From the NCBI GenBank assembly GCA_016584305.1, contig JACEEZ010020550.1, forward strand, positions 48,857-112,856: a stretch of 64,000 bases of DNA, read 5' to 3'. The stretch's first letter is position 1, and every line of letters begins with the position of its first letter. The notes beneath the pieces were generated by a model, which made no database searches, had not been told where the DNA came from, and saw only the letters and a program-made list of their open reading frames with translations. Shown here one piece after another: positions 11,786 through 24,077 of the stretch. The translations under genes and the position numbers were made by a program. This DNA is from Chionoecetes opilio. Lineage: Eukaryota; Arthropoda; Malacostraca; Decapoda; Majidae.

Positions 11786-14400
11786 TTCATATAACAAAAC
11801 CCAAAGGGCCTGTCGTGTGCTACTATCTTAGGAATTTACCAAATATAAAAACCCAAAAACTAACTTATATACATTTATGCACACTAAAAGGGTTTTTTTG
11901 GGGACTGTTGCGTCACTATGTCCAGTAAACTACCTCACGGGGGGGCTTCAAAAGTCCCCCACCGATTGGCCGCCAACTTTACACTTTGTGTTTCACCCTG
12001 GATGTGAGGGGCCGGCGGTGAAAATGTTCCACATCCTGGAGACGCGGGGCCCCCAAAAGGGGCGTTGGGGCTGGCTGGGACGGGGAAAGCGCTCTCCATG
12101 CATCCCCTGGGAAACACCGTTCTCGTGCTTCGCGTGGCGACTCCGGAGGGTGTCGTAACCCCCGGGGTGGCACTCCCTCACCTGTGCCTTGTGGAATCCA
12201 CAAACGCCCCGACCTCCCCGCGGTGTTCCAGTGAGTCGAAGGGGCCCACCGCTCGAAATGGGCTGGTGGGTCTTGGGGGTCTGGGGGGCTGCGCATCCCC
12301 TCGCAGGGCTCGACGCTGGATCTGTCCACCTCCGGTGTGCGAGGCTGCCACGACATCCAGGAGAGGGGTGCGTACTCTAAGTAAAAGGGCCGTATCTGGG
12401 CCTTATAACAGAGCTTCCCCCCCCTGTCGAGAAACTGGGTTTCCCCTTTTCAGGGAAGACCCCAGTGAGGCCTTTTTTTGTAATGTGTTTGATGTGGCCG
12501 TCAAACCTTCTCCGGTCCACCTCTCCCAGAACCTTGACGGGTTCCTGGTTGGAGAGGAACGCCACCAAACCCCAGCCTCCCTTCCACTGCTGGGCCCCGG
12601 GAGCGGGGGGCCGGGAAAAACCCCATTTCCCGTGTCTTCTCCGGGCAAAGTTCACCTGCCAAAGTGTACCCCCCTCCTGTATAAAACTCGCTGCTGATTG
12701 ACCTCATCACCCGCCCCCTGTCCCTGTCCGGGTAGGAGCAGGAAGGACGTCATCAGCGTAAGCCGAACGCTGGCGCTGCTGGAGAAATCGCCCCAGATTT
12801 TTTCCCCAGGGCTGGCCCCAGCACAGAGCCCTTGGGACTGTGCTTCCACTGGGAGGGGCTCAGAGGGGCCCGCCCCTTAACGACAACCTGGGGGGTTTTT
12901 CCCTGCAGGGACCCCCAGGGGCAGCAGGGGGTCACCCTGGATGCCTTTTGCTCGGGTTTTTCGAGAAGGCCCCCGGCCACACCCTGTCAAAGGCACCCGT
13001 ATGTCAAGGCCCCCACCAGGTCCGGCCGTCATCCCGGGCGTCCGCCAGTTTCGGGTTAAACATCAGCTTTTAGAGGGGACCGTCCAGGTCTGAACCCAAA
13101 CTGTTGGGCCGAGAGGAGTGTTGTCCCCTGAGGTGACGACAATTTTCCTCTGCCCGATCCTCTCAACATTTCCCCACCACAGACAGCAAGAGAGGGCCTT
13201 AGTTTTTTTTGGGGCAGATCTGGGAAATCCTCTTGTGGAAAAGGGAAACCCTCGACCTCCTTCCACGCGAAAGGGCCCGATTTTTTCCTGCAGGGAGGGA
13301 TAAGACTGTGGGGAAGGGACAGACAGCTCCCGGGCGCCTGTTTTAACAAAGCGGGCTGACGTCATCAGGGCCTGGCTTTTTTGGTGTCGAGCCCTCCAGG
13401 GTGCTCGACCCGCGCCTGCTCCCTCCACCTTGTGGCTTCTTTCCCTGCTGCTCCGCGAGGCGGGGGGTGCTGGGGGCCCCCACCTTCATCTTTGCAGGAA
13501 GAATTAGCCACAGCTGAGCCCCTTTTCCTTTTCCCCGCTGACGCTGCTGTTTCCGTCCCCGCTTGGTGGGGGAGGAAATTTAATCTTGGGGGCTGATTTT
13601 CCCGTTTTTTCCCTTACCAGGGACCACCAAATCTTGTTTCCCCCCTGGGGCCCCGTAGTTTGCGGCGCAGTCCTCTCCCCTTTTTTTATGGGCCCCTTTG
13701 CTGGACACCACCATCCTCCTGCGGCCCCCCGGTGCAGTCCCTTTTTGCGCCCTGGGTTCCGCTTTGAAGCGGGGCCAGCGAGTACTTGGCCCGGGAGCAC
13801 ACGGCAACGTAGCCAAACCATGGCTGATCCGGGGTTTTGGGGGTGTAGTCCGGTGGGGGACATGGGGTCTCTGAAGGCCAGGGGCGGGAATAAAGGGGTG
13901 CGATATATTTCCGCCCCACCCGCAGCAAAGTCCCCACCCGTGTGAATCAGGTCCGGCGCAGGAGGCCCAGTCCGCCTTTTCCCCCACCAGACAGTACGGG
14001 AGGTGGCCTCGTCCCAGCCCCTATACTATCTGTTTTAAGACAGCGTGGGGTCAGAGCTGCCCCCTAATCCTAGCTGGGGCAGCGAGAGGTCCCCCTGGAG
14101 TCGAGATGACAGGGTCCAGTGTCCCCCCCCCGCTCGTGGTAGGGGAAAGGGCACGGGCGTCAAGCCCTGCACATGAGGAGGCTCGCAAGGCTGCCCGTTC
14201 CAGGTGGTGGTTGAGGTCGCCCACCACCAAGACGTGCCTGCAGCGTGCTCCAACATCAGGTCATCCAGGGCCCCAGTGAGGTACTGGAGCGAGGCGGGTC
14301 CCTGACGTGGCGGGCGATACATGGCGCACAGCCAGGGATGGCTGATCGATCAGGCCAGGCACTACCCGGAAGATCAGTCCCTCCCTATGGGGAGGCTGGG
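11781..14400 (-). pseudogene. Minus-strand LINE (endonuclease C-terminus to 3' A-tail), frameshifted
   Basis: Minus-strand blocks in order: MYRPPRQG (endonuclease, about 14,320); a GDLNHH-like region then a GSSD block (about 14,050); a linker with a WWSLVR block (about 13,620); RT motifs QQFGFRPGR (about 13,106), GLLEK (about 12,970), LQGKTPQVVVKG (about 12,905-12,870) and KGSVLGPAL (about 12,833); the thumb RFDGHIKHITKK (about 12,510-12,475); and a C-terminal MWNIFTA-like block (about 12,040) ending near 11,940. The catalytic YADD is not readable because the frame breaks there. Length and order fit ORF2 of a Jockey/R1-type element lacking its 5' part. G/C-run indels are abundant. Confidence 0.8.
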
Positions 14401-14444
14401 ACCACATCGAGGTGCTGGCTTGCACTCCTTCCCTTGAAGCAGAC

Positions 14445-14985
<541 letters not shown>

Positions 14986-16760
14986 AATTTATAACTGCGA
15001 AAGGAATGAAGTAGAAAAACGCATCACCTCGAAAAAAAACACTATAGTAAAGCATAGACCACTGGCCATGGGGACGGAAGGAACACCCACCTCTGTATAC
15101 ACCCATCGGCGAACAACAAACCAATAATACAACCAAAACAATCAACCCAGCTTTTTCATCCCACTGACTTATCTCATATCTACAACTTCAGATATCTTCC
15201 TCTCTTACACAAATATTATCAGTTTTTTATAAGCATATCACACACATTATGATGACAGACCCTTCACCACTCTCAGGAATGTCTGTCTGGTGTGCACAAT
15301 TAATTTTTGTTTGTGCTATATCCACCCATCTTCCCGTCCGCTGAATACCACAGTGACCGTCCCCATGATCAACTGACCATCTATCTCCGCCTGCTCATTC
15401 AAGACTGACGACCTGATTTGTTTTGAGGCTGACCCCCAAACTTCCTCTGACGTCACGCGCACCAGAGAAAATTTTAGTTTGGCCGTGGAGAGACTTATTA
15501 AAAGTCAATTGATCTAGACCGTCTCCACGACCCATGCAGCACCTAGGAAACGGAAGGTCAGCCTACACGAATATCAAACAGACTCTGCGGCCTCGCGTCC
15601 CCTTGTGTCGCGGTAATTCAGTTAAGAGGAAAATAGAATAGATGAATTTGCAAATTAGTAAGCGAGGAAAACTGCAGAACTTTTATTCGTTCCTCTAAAC
15701 TCCAACTTGTGTCAGGCCTCCTCCTAAAGAACCACGACTTTTTCTTTTACTTTTTAAAGAACCACAAAGTTTTTACTCTGAAAGCAAAGTTTTGAGCCAC
15801 AATGAAAGTATATAATATAAATTCGTCACATGACTAAGATACTGTACTATATCTTACTTAAGGTAATAAAAATGGTATTATAAATAGGTACACAAAGAAT
15901 AGGTCGGAAGGAACGAAGAAACCACGAAAAAAACACAGCTAAAAGACCAAGACAGGAAACTCACCCAGAGCGGCGACCGAGAATCAATACGAGACGAGGT
16001 GATGCGCCGCACAGACATTAATAACACAAAAGAACGCGAAATGAAAAAAAATGGCTAACAATGTGCCCGATGATGAGAACCCACCAGCCCAGCGGCCAAC
16101 ACTGTCAAGGACTCCGCGACCCATGCACCATATTCCTCCCCTATAGTCCAGGCTTTTAACAGTCAAGACCTCTTACTAATTGCAACATAAATGGTTTCAA
16201 TTACTTTAGTCTCGTAAATATGTCATTTACAAACATATCAAAAGTCCTAAGGCAATTAAGTGGTGGAAACAATTAAAAGATGTGAAAATAGAGAAATGCT
16301 TCTTCTGCATTCTAGGAGTTGACGGTACCATCATACTTCAGCTCCCCTCTTCTTAATTTAGTTTCATGTGGCTAAAACCTGATTAATTCCAGAGCATAAA
16401 TACCTATGCAGAAAAAAGAAAAGAAAAAATAACTGGCTAGTGGAGCCACGCTAGTATAGAGCCGAAAAAATCATCGCCGTAAACACCAAGCCAAGTTAGT
16501 CAACAGCACGTGCAGTGTAAACAAGCCGGTAGTTCAGAACTTCAGTGCATAAAAGTCATCATACTAAGGTAAGGGGTCTTATTTACAGCTAGAATCATGT
16601 TAATCAAACTTAAAAAATCATAACTTTGTTGCAGGGTAATAACATAAAGTTTACTAAAGACCAGATATATATTTTGAGGGGAGTCACGAGTGATGGTTCT
16701 GGGATGGAAGAAGTTGAACCATAACCAAATACATTTTCCCTTCATGTTATAAGTATTAAC
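14986..16760. other. Anonymous unique DNA
   Basis: About 1.8 kb with no recognisable protein motif, RNA gene or repeat family. Minus-strand ORFs at 15,984-16,166 and 16,542-16,745 are short and featureless. Confidence 0.4.
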
Positions 16761-17760
16761 AACTGTTAAGCCCCACGCCGCCCTACTCCCGAAGGGGGGA
16801 GGGAAATTGCGTACGCGGGCTCAACGGGGGGGTGTTAATGTAGCTCCTGTTTTAGCACCCCCCCAAACCCGCTAAGGTTCTATCCAATCGGTCGCTGGCG
16901 TGGCATGACAACTAACCCTGGCACCCGCTACCTGTCGGGGGCCGGGTAGGGCGCATCTCCAAGTTCTACAGAAGGTAAGCGGGCAGTGCCCGTTCGTGTC
17001 GTCGGAGATACGGGGAGCTTGGTTCCCCAGGCTAGCAATAGCCCCGGCTATGCCGGGGCGACCCTCCCTGTCCCCCCTAGAGTCCCTGGCTTGATACAGG
17101 TCCCCCAGGGGCCTCCTTAATCGCCTGCCCTATCATGCACTTGTCAATCACGTGAATACATCACCATCTGCTGCGTCGCCTTCAGGAAGACCTGTATGTG
17201 GTACCCCAGAGGTCCTAAGGCCCTGTTGTAGGTGCCTCGTAATGCCCCGGGGTTCCGAGGGGGAACTCAGGGGAAGCCTCCTGAAGGAGGTATCTAGTAG
17301 GGCGTCGTAGTCGCGTAGAGTTTCCACCTCCGGCCCACGCCCGCCCCTAGTGCCTGGCCCCAGCGCCCAGTGGCTCCCCAAGGGCCCTGAAGAGAGGTGG
17401 GGCGAGTCCTGCCCTGCTCCGGGGATCCTGGGGGGGCCTCGGGCGAGGCACGCCAGGACGCAGGCCGGAAACAGGGTAGTCGTATCCCGTAGAGTTTTCC
17501 TTGCCATCCTTGCGTCGGCAACCTCAGGCACGCGGGCCAGACTTGGCACGCAGGATGTCTCCTACGCGTCGCGGTTACTCGCCCGTTACTCACGACTCGA
17601 CGTGAGGTTACTCGCTGCAGTTATTCCTGCAGTAATATACTATCACGTTCGCGACACAGTGTGCACACGTATGAACGCCCGCCGAAGCCGCGCGAGGTAC
17701 TGTCCTCGTTCCTCCTTCAGTGGTGGGCGAGGAGCTCACCGCTGAACTCTCAACAGTGAG
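16761..17760. other. GC-rich block of unknown nature
   Basis: A sharp rise in G+C against both flanks. Overlapping ORFs exist on both strands (minus 17,148-17,549, plus 17,350-17,745) but carry no motif I recognise. An internal near-repeat of GTAGAGTTT(T)CC lies at about 17,315 and 17,490, and an ACTCG-rich run at about 17,570-17,610. It may be the edge of an unclassified mobile element or a CpG-rich regulatory region; nothing decides between these. Confidence 0.4.
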
Positions 17761-18107
17761 TCCCTTGTCCTATAGGACTCTCCTGTTTAAGGCCTAACCT
17801 TTTCTCCCCTCTTGGCGCTGATAATGATCTGTTCCCTCAGCGAAAACTCTTTGCTTCCCCTCTCTCACTACCATCCTTAGTCCTTCTGCCTTCTCCCCAT
17901 TTATCCTTCGTTCCTCCCTATTCCTCATTCCTCTACGTCCCAGCCCTCACAACAACTAACAGTGTGATTTTTAATCAGAACGCTACATGAATTATGGTAT
18001 TTAGGCTATGTGAAGCAGATATGACAGGGAGGTTAGAGGTTTGTTTGATTAACCCTATCTTTCTGGCAAGTGATATTTACTGTGTATTTATGTATCCTCA
18101 TATAACT
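17761..18107. other. Anonymous pyrimidine-rich spacer
   Basis: CT-rich to about 17,950, then AT-rich; no gene seen. Confidence 0.4.
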
Positions 18108-18186
18108 ATTCTTGATGATGCGAGATTTACATGCCACATCCCAACAAAGTTGGGATGAGGCATGTAAATCTCACATCATCAAGAAT
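18108..18186. repeat. Near-perfect hairpin, 38-nt arms and 3-nt loop
   Basis: The left arm 18,108-18,145 pairs with the right arm 18,149-18,186 over 38 positions with only two mismatches (C-A and A-A), leaving the loop AAA. It sits about 300 bp upstream of the pseudogene at 18,490. No open frame. Confidence 0.95.
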
Positions 18187-18489
18187 AATTCCCAAACTAG
18201 TAAAACATTGTCAGTACTGGTACCAGTATCTCTCGAGGTGCTGATTATGATATGCCAAGCGGTAGTACATTCACGAAAATATTATTATATTATATTAACA
18301 GTTTGGAATTATAGTAACACAGATTTATGCACAGTTTTTATTATTATATTTATATTATTTATATTATTATTATTAGGACAGTATCATCTGATATAGGTGC
18401 CTAACTGAATGTTGAAAGAGAAAGTAGTTAGGCTACTGAATGAGAAAGAGAAAAAAGGTAATACAGTATAATATATTGATTTTCAGGTT

Positions 18490-19551
18490 ATGATAGGCAT
18501 CATGAGTGACCTTCTAAGATGTGTCATCTGTAAGGAGCCTGCAGAGAGGGGAAAACAGCAAACAGCCAACCTCACTAGAAAAGGGAGTGACACCATCAAC
18601 AGAGCAAGTACATCTCGAGAGGGTGACATCCAAACATCACCTGGGGAACTGGTTCACCAAGTCTGTCGCAAAAAATATACCAATCACCAGCAAATAATCA
18701 AAGCATTGAAGCAGAAGCAACAAGAAAAAGGATATGATAAGAAACTTAACAGCCGTGTTCTTCGTTCAGCTGAGAAGGAGTTCCATTATGATAAAAATTG
18801 TCTGTTCTGTGGACGGTCAGCGCATCTTGGTACCAAGAGAAAGAGATCTGATATGTCTGTATTCCCAGTGAGGACAGTAGAGTTCAAGGACACAATTTTG
18901 AAATCTTGTGATGCAAGAGGAGATGCTTGGGCGGCTGCAGTGAAACTTCGTGTGCTCCATGTAAATGATCTGCATGCGGCAAATGCAGTCTATCACCAAG
19001 TGTGCAGCGTCAATTTCCGAACCAATAAACAAATGCCTCAAGATCATCTGACCAGCACAACTGGAGCAAAAAAAGCAAATCTGGATCGACCACAAGACAC
19101 AGAAAGAGTTAGGGCTTTTCTAGAAGTCATGAAGTACCTTGAAGAAAATGATGATGAACAGATCACAAACAATGATCTTATTAGCCGGAAGGAAGATAAT
19201 CTCCAGGGTTCGGGTCTTCAGGCATATGGCTACACTCACATGCAGGCAAAACTTAAGGAACATTTTGGTGACACATTTATAGAAACCAGCATTAATGGGA
19301 AATCATATGTGGTTACATTCAGGAGCACAGCCCAAGCAATCGTTCAGGACTTTTATGCTTACAGGGAAGATGATGCCGAAACAGAGAAAAAAAGGATAAT
19401 TGAAACTGCTGCTAAACTCATCAAAGATGACATCAAATCAGTGGAAACATCCCATGGCACATATCCTGATTTTCATTCACTCAAGTCTGCTGAGGATGCC
19501 AACAAATTTCTTCCAGAAAGCCTAATGGTTTTCCTAAATGGTTGCTTGTAG
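18490..19551 (+). pseudogene. N-terminal segment with two CxxC/HxxC zinc-binding-like modules
   Basis: Longest clean stretch of the gene (353 codons; a second Met at codon 5 begins the conserved MSDLLRC). Module 1: Cys11 and Cys14 (CVIC) with His56 and Cys59 (HQVCRKKY). Module 2: Cys104 and Cys107 (CLFC) with His169 and Cys172 (HQVCSVNF). The repeated HQVC signature suggests an internal duplication of one zinc-binding fold. Between and after lie Lys/Gln/Glu-rich helical stretches. The frame ends just after MVFLNGCL, where a one-base indel near 19,535 shifts the continuation to the overlapping frame beginning at 19,542. A TTTTCAG immediately upstream (18,481-18,487) could be a splice acceptor, so an upstream exon cannot be excluded. 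Confidence 0.75.
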
Positions 19552-20360
19552 GAAAAAACATCAACATGAAAACTGCTTCTATTGGACAGGCAATTATGCA
19601 GGCAACAAGACCAAGAGTAATTGTAGCACCACTGCAGATTGCATTTGGGATCCAGCTCAACCACCACTTTGCATCACGCTTCCTAATTGACACTCTTCAC
19701 CAGCTTGGATTCTGCTGCTCGTACCAGGAGGTGCACATGTTTGTGAGTAATGCTGTGATGTCACATGGAACTGACATTCCTGGCTTCTCTGGTGGGTTTA
19801 TCCAGTATGCCGCAGACAATGTAAACCATAACATTCGAACGTTGGATGGCAACAATACCTTTCATGGCATGGGGATGATTGCTGCCATAACACCAGCTAC
19901 CAAACCCAGTGATCCCATCCTCAGAGCAGGGGTCACCCCAAGTGATGTGTCCATGGTGGGGAGAGTCCCAGTTCTGTACCACAGGGAAGAAAGTAATGGT
20001 ACAACTGCACTGAGATACCAGAAGCTTGTACAAATGACAGCAGAGAATCCAACAGCAGACCTGGATCTCCTATGGAAGACTGCCATCCTGTTTGCCAGAC
20101 CAAGGCCAGCATGGTCTGGGATGATGCAATTTGGAGAGCGTGGAACTCACCCAGGGAATTCTTCTTTTGTCTTTCCTCCAATGATTGACATGAGCCCCAG
20201 GGATGCCACATGTGTCTACTCCACCCTGAAGTTCATATGTGAGCATGCCAACCGTCATGATGCCATCCCTATCATCACTTTTGATCAGCCACTCTGGTGG
20301 AAGGCCCTGCTGATCATTGAAGCTGAGCCGGAGGGAAGCAGCTTGAGAAACTCAGTCCTG
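19542..20360 (+). pseudogene. Central D/H-rich conserved segment, cut by an insertion
   Basis: Continues the N-terminal segment after a frameshift. It contains the conserved block DNVNHN followed by TLDGNNTFHGMG (about 19,815-19,875). The regularly spaced Asp, Asn and His residues could bind metal, but no fold is known to me. Further on are a RPRPAWSGMMQ-like block and FDQPLWWKA (about 20,280). The reading frame runs to SLRNSVL, where the inserted element begins at 20,361; the short tail after it (to 20,387) is element sequence. The gene resumes at 21,587 with a GFHTEMSFVGSIGHHM-like block. Confidence 0.75.
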
Positions 20361-21583
20361 GGGGGGAAGCCACAAAACACTTTATAACCTTTTTTTGGTC
20401 GGAAGTCCGACGTCGGTCGTAACAGAAACCCACAGCGCGGAAAAGTCGTAGGTTTGGTCGTAAACGTGCACACTGGCCAACGACTGCTCGAGACTGGTAT
20501 TAGCAGAGGTAGGAAGTCTCCAGGCTCGCTTATTATTGCTTGGTATGCTATGAAATATAATTTCTCTAGGTGAATGTAGACATATGATTACATTTGGATG
20601 GATATTATTCATATATATGAGTAAAGAGATGAAATACAAGCAAGGGACTCATCCACGTCTGGCAGCGCGGCCTTCAGCAGCAGCAGCAGCAGCAGCATGA
20701 AGCCCGTGAGGTGGATATCAACACCACCAAGGGAGATAGATGTCTTTGGTAATATTTAGTAGGGGAGCGAGAACCCCTTGAGGAATCCTATGATCCCTGG
20801 TGAAATCCTATGGTGCTATCACAGGCGTAGGAGCTGACTGTCTTCTTCAGGAAGGCACAGGTGAGGCTGATGACGGCGGGTTTTTACTCAAAACTTTTGA
20901 GAGTGGCGGCTGGAGCCGCCAGCTCCTCCGCCACGGTAGGTTTGGGCAGGATTAAACGTCTTATTATTCGTTATTATACATTTTAGTGATTATGGTGAGA
21001 TGTTATATACACGTGTCATTATCTAAATCAATGTAGCACCGTGTATCACCTTGAATAAAGGTGATTTATAGATGTTATGATGAGGTGACTGCTGGCGGGG
21101 CAGTGAGTGACGGAGAAATTCTTGCCGCAGGGCCGCCCCATAACACAAACATTAACTATTTCAACCCACATAACACAACTTCTACCACCAAAACACTAGC
21201 AACACAGGCTCCTTACTTATATATCTTACTATCTGATACATTAAAACTCCTTAAAACGCAAGCATTCCAAATAAAACGAGAATTAGTTTGAGATGACGGG
21301 GACATAAGGCGGAGAGAGGCAGTCTGACATGCCATTCTTGCCCGGAAATATGTCTCGCTGACTTGTGACTGGTCGTGAAGTTTTAAAAACGGTTTGTCAT
21401 TGGCTGGTGACTGATGATGAGCTTGATGACGTCATTACTCGCCTTAGCCAGTCAGCGCCTTCCGACGCGTTTACGACCGACCGAGGGAGGCTTTGTAGCT
21501 TCCATCGTAAGGAAAAGTAGTATCTAGGTAGTCGGAGAGCTGGTCGTTGCTGGTGATACTACCTCCGTTGCTGGCTTCCCCCC
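20361..21583. mobile_element. 1,223-bp non-autonomous DNA transposon, TIR GGGGGGAAGCCA, TSD CTG
   Basis: Inserted in the middle of the central coding segment. The left end GGGGGGAAGCCA (20,361-20,372) is the exact inverse of the right end TGGCTTCCCCCC (21,572-21,583). The flanks are CTG at 20,358-20,360 and CTG at 21,584-21,586, and removing the element plus one CTG rejoins the frame. Subterminal inverted copies of GGTCGTAAACG (left, about 20,456) and CGTTTACGACC (right, about 21,468) are also present. There is no transposase; a (CAG)7 tract lies at about 20,675. The 3-bp CTG duplication and G-rich termini are compatible with PIF/Harbinger (TWA or CWG targets), which is inference. Because one target base equals the TIR base, a 2-bp or 4-bp duplication cannot be fully excluded. 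Confidence 0.85.
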
Positions 21584-21586
21584 CTG

Positions 21587-23080
21587 CGCCTTAGGGGCTT
21601 CCACACAGAGATGAGTTTTGTGGGATCCATTGGGCATCACATGTCTGGTACTGGGTTGCAGGAAGTGATGAAACTCATCTATGCAAGCAATGCTGTAGTG
21701 CACATGATGACAGGGAAGGCGATTGCACAAGCTGTGCGTGCACACCTCCTTATTGATGGTGTCCTCAATGGCCTGATTCTGTCTGATACACTTGGTGTGA
21801 CTCTACGTCTTCAGTCTGGGGAGCCAGAGGACGTGCCTCCCCCTTTGCAGTCTGAAGAGACAGAAGAGTCTCACTCAGACTCAGGTGTCATCACAGAATG
21901 GTACTTTAAGTGGAAATGCAACAGAAAATTCAGATCTGGATGAAGTTGCCATTCTCTATGCACAGCTGATGACGGGATCAATGTCAGCAGTGGAGGCTTG
22001 CAATGCAAATGTAATGCTCAGGATTAAGGATCTACTTAAAAGCAAAATTGAATCCTTGAAATCATCTAGCAGGACCGCTTCCCTCTAGGTACAGTACATG
22101 AGTATGGTAGACATACTTCGAAAATTTCTGAGAGCTGAACGGACTGGAAACTGGAAACTGCGCATTGAGGCAAATGCTTCCCTACATGGCAGCATCTGGG
22201 CACAATCTCTACACTAAATCAGTTCAGATCTACGTTCAGCGCATGTGCAGGCTCCAGGTAAAACATCCAGAAGTCTACCAGAGATTTATGGAAGGATTTC
22301 ATGTCGTCAGACGGAGCGATCGCCTCTGGGCTGGCTTTTCCATGGACCTTGCCATCGAGCAGGTGCTGTGAGAAGCATGAAGACCAGTGGTGACCTCACA
22401 AGAGGGCGAGAAATGACAGAGCTCCAGCGTGTGACATGGCTGCTCTCCATGCCAGCTTGTGCTGAAGTCAACAATATCATGCAGGAGTTGACAGGGGTGA
22501 ACCACAACACTGGTCAGCAAAACAAGGAGATGACAGATGTAAGAAAAGCACGCGACATGAAGGACACGCTCACAGTTGTGAAATATCTCAAAGAAAGGAA
22601 CCCCTTCTCCTCAGATCCAAGCTTGCGTAATGTCTCGACTGGTGTTCATGCGCACCCTTCTGTAAATGTTGATAAGACAAAGGCCATTGGAAACAATATC
22701 TTGGCAAAAATAGATGGACAGACTACTGCTGAGTACACATTTAGAAAGAAGGATCAGGCAATCACCGAGGTTATGAAAACTTCAGGGAAGATTGATGGTG
22801 AAGCAGTGCAGGTAGATCCTCAGTTACTCTTCCAGCGACTCACAATTGCTGCAAAAGCTTCACAAGATCTGGCATCAGTGTTCATGTATGAACTGTGTAG
22901 TCATCCTCCAGCACTGTTTGACACCTCCATGCTGCTTGGAAAGCCGCAGAAGCCAGTGTTAGTGGATGCCATCTGGGCACTTCACCCACCTGACCTTCCA
23001 GGAGTCATTGGTCCTGTTCAGTATGTGCTGGATGGTGGAGCACTTGTTCAGTGCATCCCGTGGACACGTGGATCCACATA
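21587..23080 (+). pseudogene. Post-insertion conserved segment
   Basis: Resumes the gene with GFHTEMSFVGSIGHHM and continues through HLLIDGVLN, an acidic stretch, VAILYAQLM, the block MVDILRKFLRAERTGNW, AASGHNLYTKSVQIYVQ, GFHVVRRSDRLWAG and SGDLTRGREM (about 22,390). It then runs to LFDTSMLLGKPQKP (about 22,915-22,960) and VQYVLDGGALVQ. Frames change near 21,895, 22,155 and 22,362; TAG 22,086 replaces a probable Trp and TAA 23,079 a probable Tyr. No catalytic motif is recognised here. The order matches the family as I remember it, without rearrangement. Confidence 0.7.
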
Positions 23081-23109
23081 AAAGGATATCTGCAAGCTGT
23101 ACAGTGAGT

Positions 23110-24077
23110 ATGTCACATTGTCACAAGGAAGTATGGAGAAGCAGTTGTCGTGTTCGATGGTTATCAGGGCACATCCACCAAAGACATGGAACACCGCAGG
23201 TGAGCAGGTGGGAGGACTGGACTCACTGTAACCATGAAGGAGGACATGCACGTCACAATGAGTAAAGAGGAATTACTTGCAAACAACACAAACAAGCAGC
23301 AGTTCATTAACATGCTCAGTGGTCACCTCCAGAATAAGAACTGTCAAACATACCATTCTCCTGATGATGCTGACCTCCTCATAGTGCAAAAAAGCAGTGG
23401 ACTCTGCTGCCACAACAAATACTGTATTCATTGGTGATGACACTGATCTGCTCATTCTCCTAATATACCACACCAACCTTTCAAAGTCACATGACCTCTT
23501 CTTCAAACCTGAACCGAAGAAGAACACAAAAAAGCAACGTATCTGGAACATCAAGGCTATCAAGCAGCAGATGGGACCTAGTTTATGTACTCACATCCTC
23601 TTCATTCACGCAATAACAGGTTGTGACACTACCTCCCGCCTCTATGGCATTGGGAAGCGAACTCCTCTCAAGAAGTTTAAAACCAACAGTGACTTCCGTC
23701 AGCAAGCTGCAGTATTTGACATGCAGTCTGCCTCCACAGCAGATATTGTGTCAGCAGGAAAGCATGCTTTGCTGTGCCTGTACAACGGGAAGCCTGAAGA
23801 GCGACTTAACTCACTACGGTACAAGCGCTTTTGTGAGAAGGTGGCCACTAACACATCTTATGTACAGCCACAAACTTTGCCACCTACATCAGCAGCAGTG
23901 AAGTACCACAGTCTTCGTGTGTACTACCAGGTGCAGCAGTGGAAGGGTATTAAAGATGAACTCCTACCACAAGAATGGGGTTGGAAGGAAAGTGATGGGG
24001 GGCTTGTTCCTATCCAAACTGATTTACGAAAGAAGCTCCAGAGGAACTTCTACGGTTCATCCGATGCACCTGCATGA
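23110..24077 (+). pseudogene. C-terminal FEN1/XPG-like (PIN-like) nuclease segment
   Basis: Motif series resembling 5' flap/structure-specific nucleases. VVVFDG (23,144-23,161) with downstream TKDMEHRRR is like the FEN1 block of an Asp followed by basic residues. Then come DDADLLIV (about 23,365-23,388) and GDDTDLLIL (23,433-23,459), the position of further metal-binding Asp residues. HAITGCDTTS...GIGK (about 23,607-23,660) is like the GCDY..GIG entry to the H3TH motif in FEN1/XPG/Asteroid proteins. Breaks: frameshift near 23,115, TGA 23,201 (CGA to TGA type) and one extra A in the A-run near 23,390. Assignment rests on motif order only and is inference. Confidence 0.6.

Noticed and set aside
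17148..17745. Overlapping ORFs in the GC-rich block as a gene pair
   Set aside because: High G+C alone opens frames on both strands; no motif, start context or neighbour supports coding.
20354..21594. Intron in the zinc/FEN-like gene
   Set aside because: A GT...AG pair can be found, but splicing there gives a stop in the next codons; TIRs and a CTG duplication explain the insert better.
23196..23205. Splice donor CAG/GTGAGC
   Set aside because: Family-like coding continues in the same frame through this site, with TGA as a simple CGA-to-TGA change.
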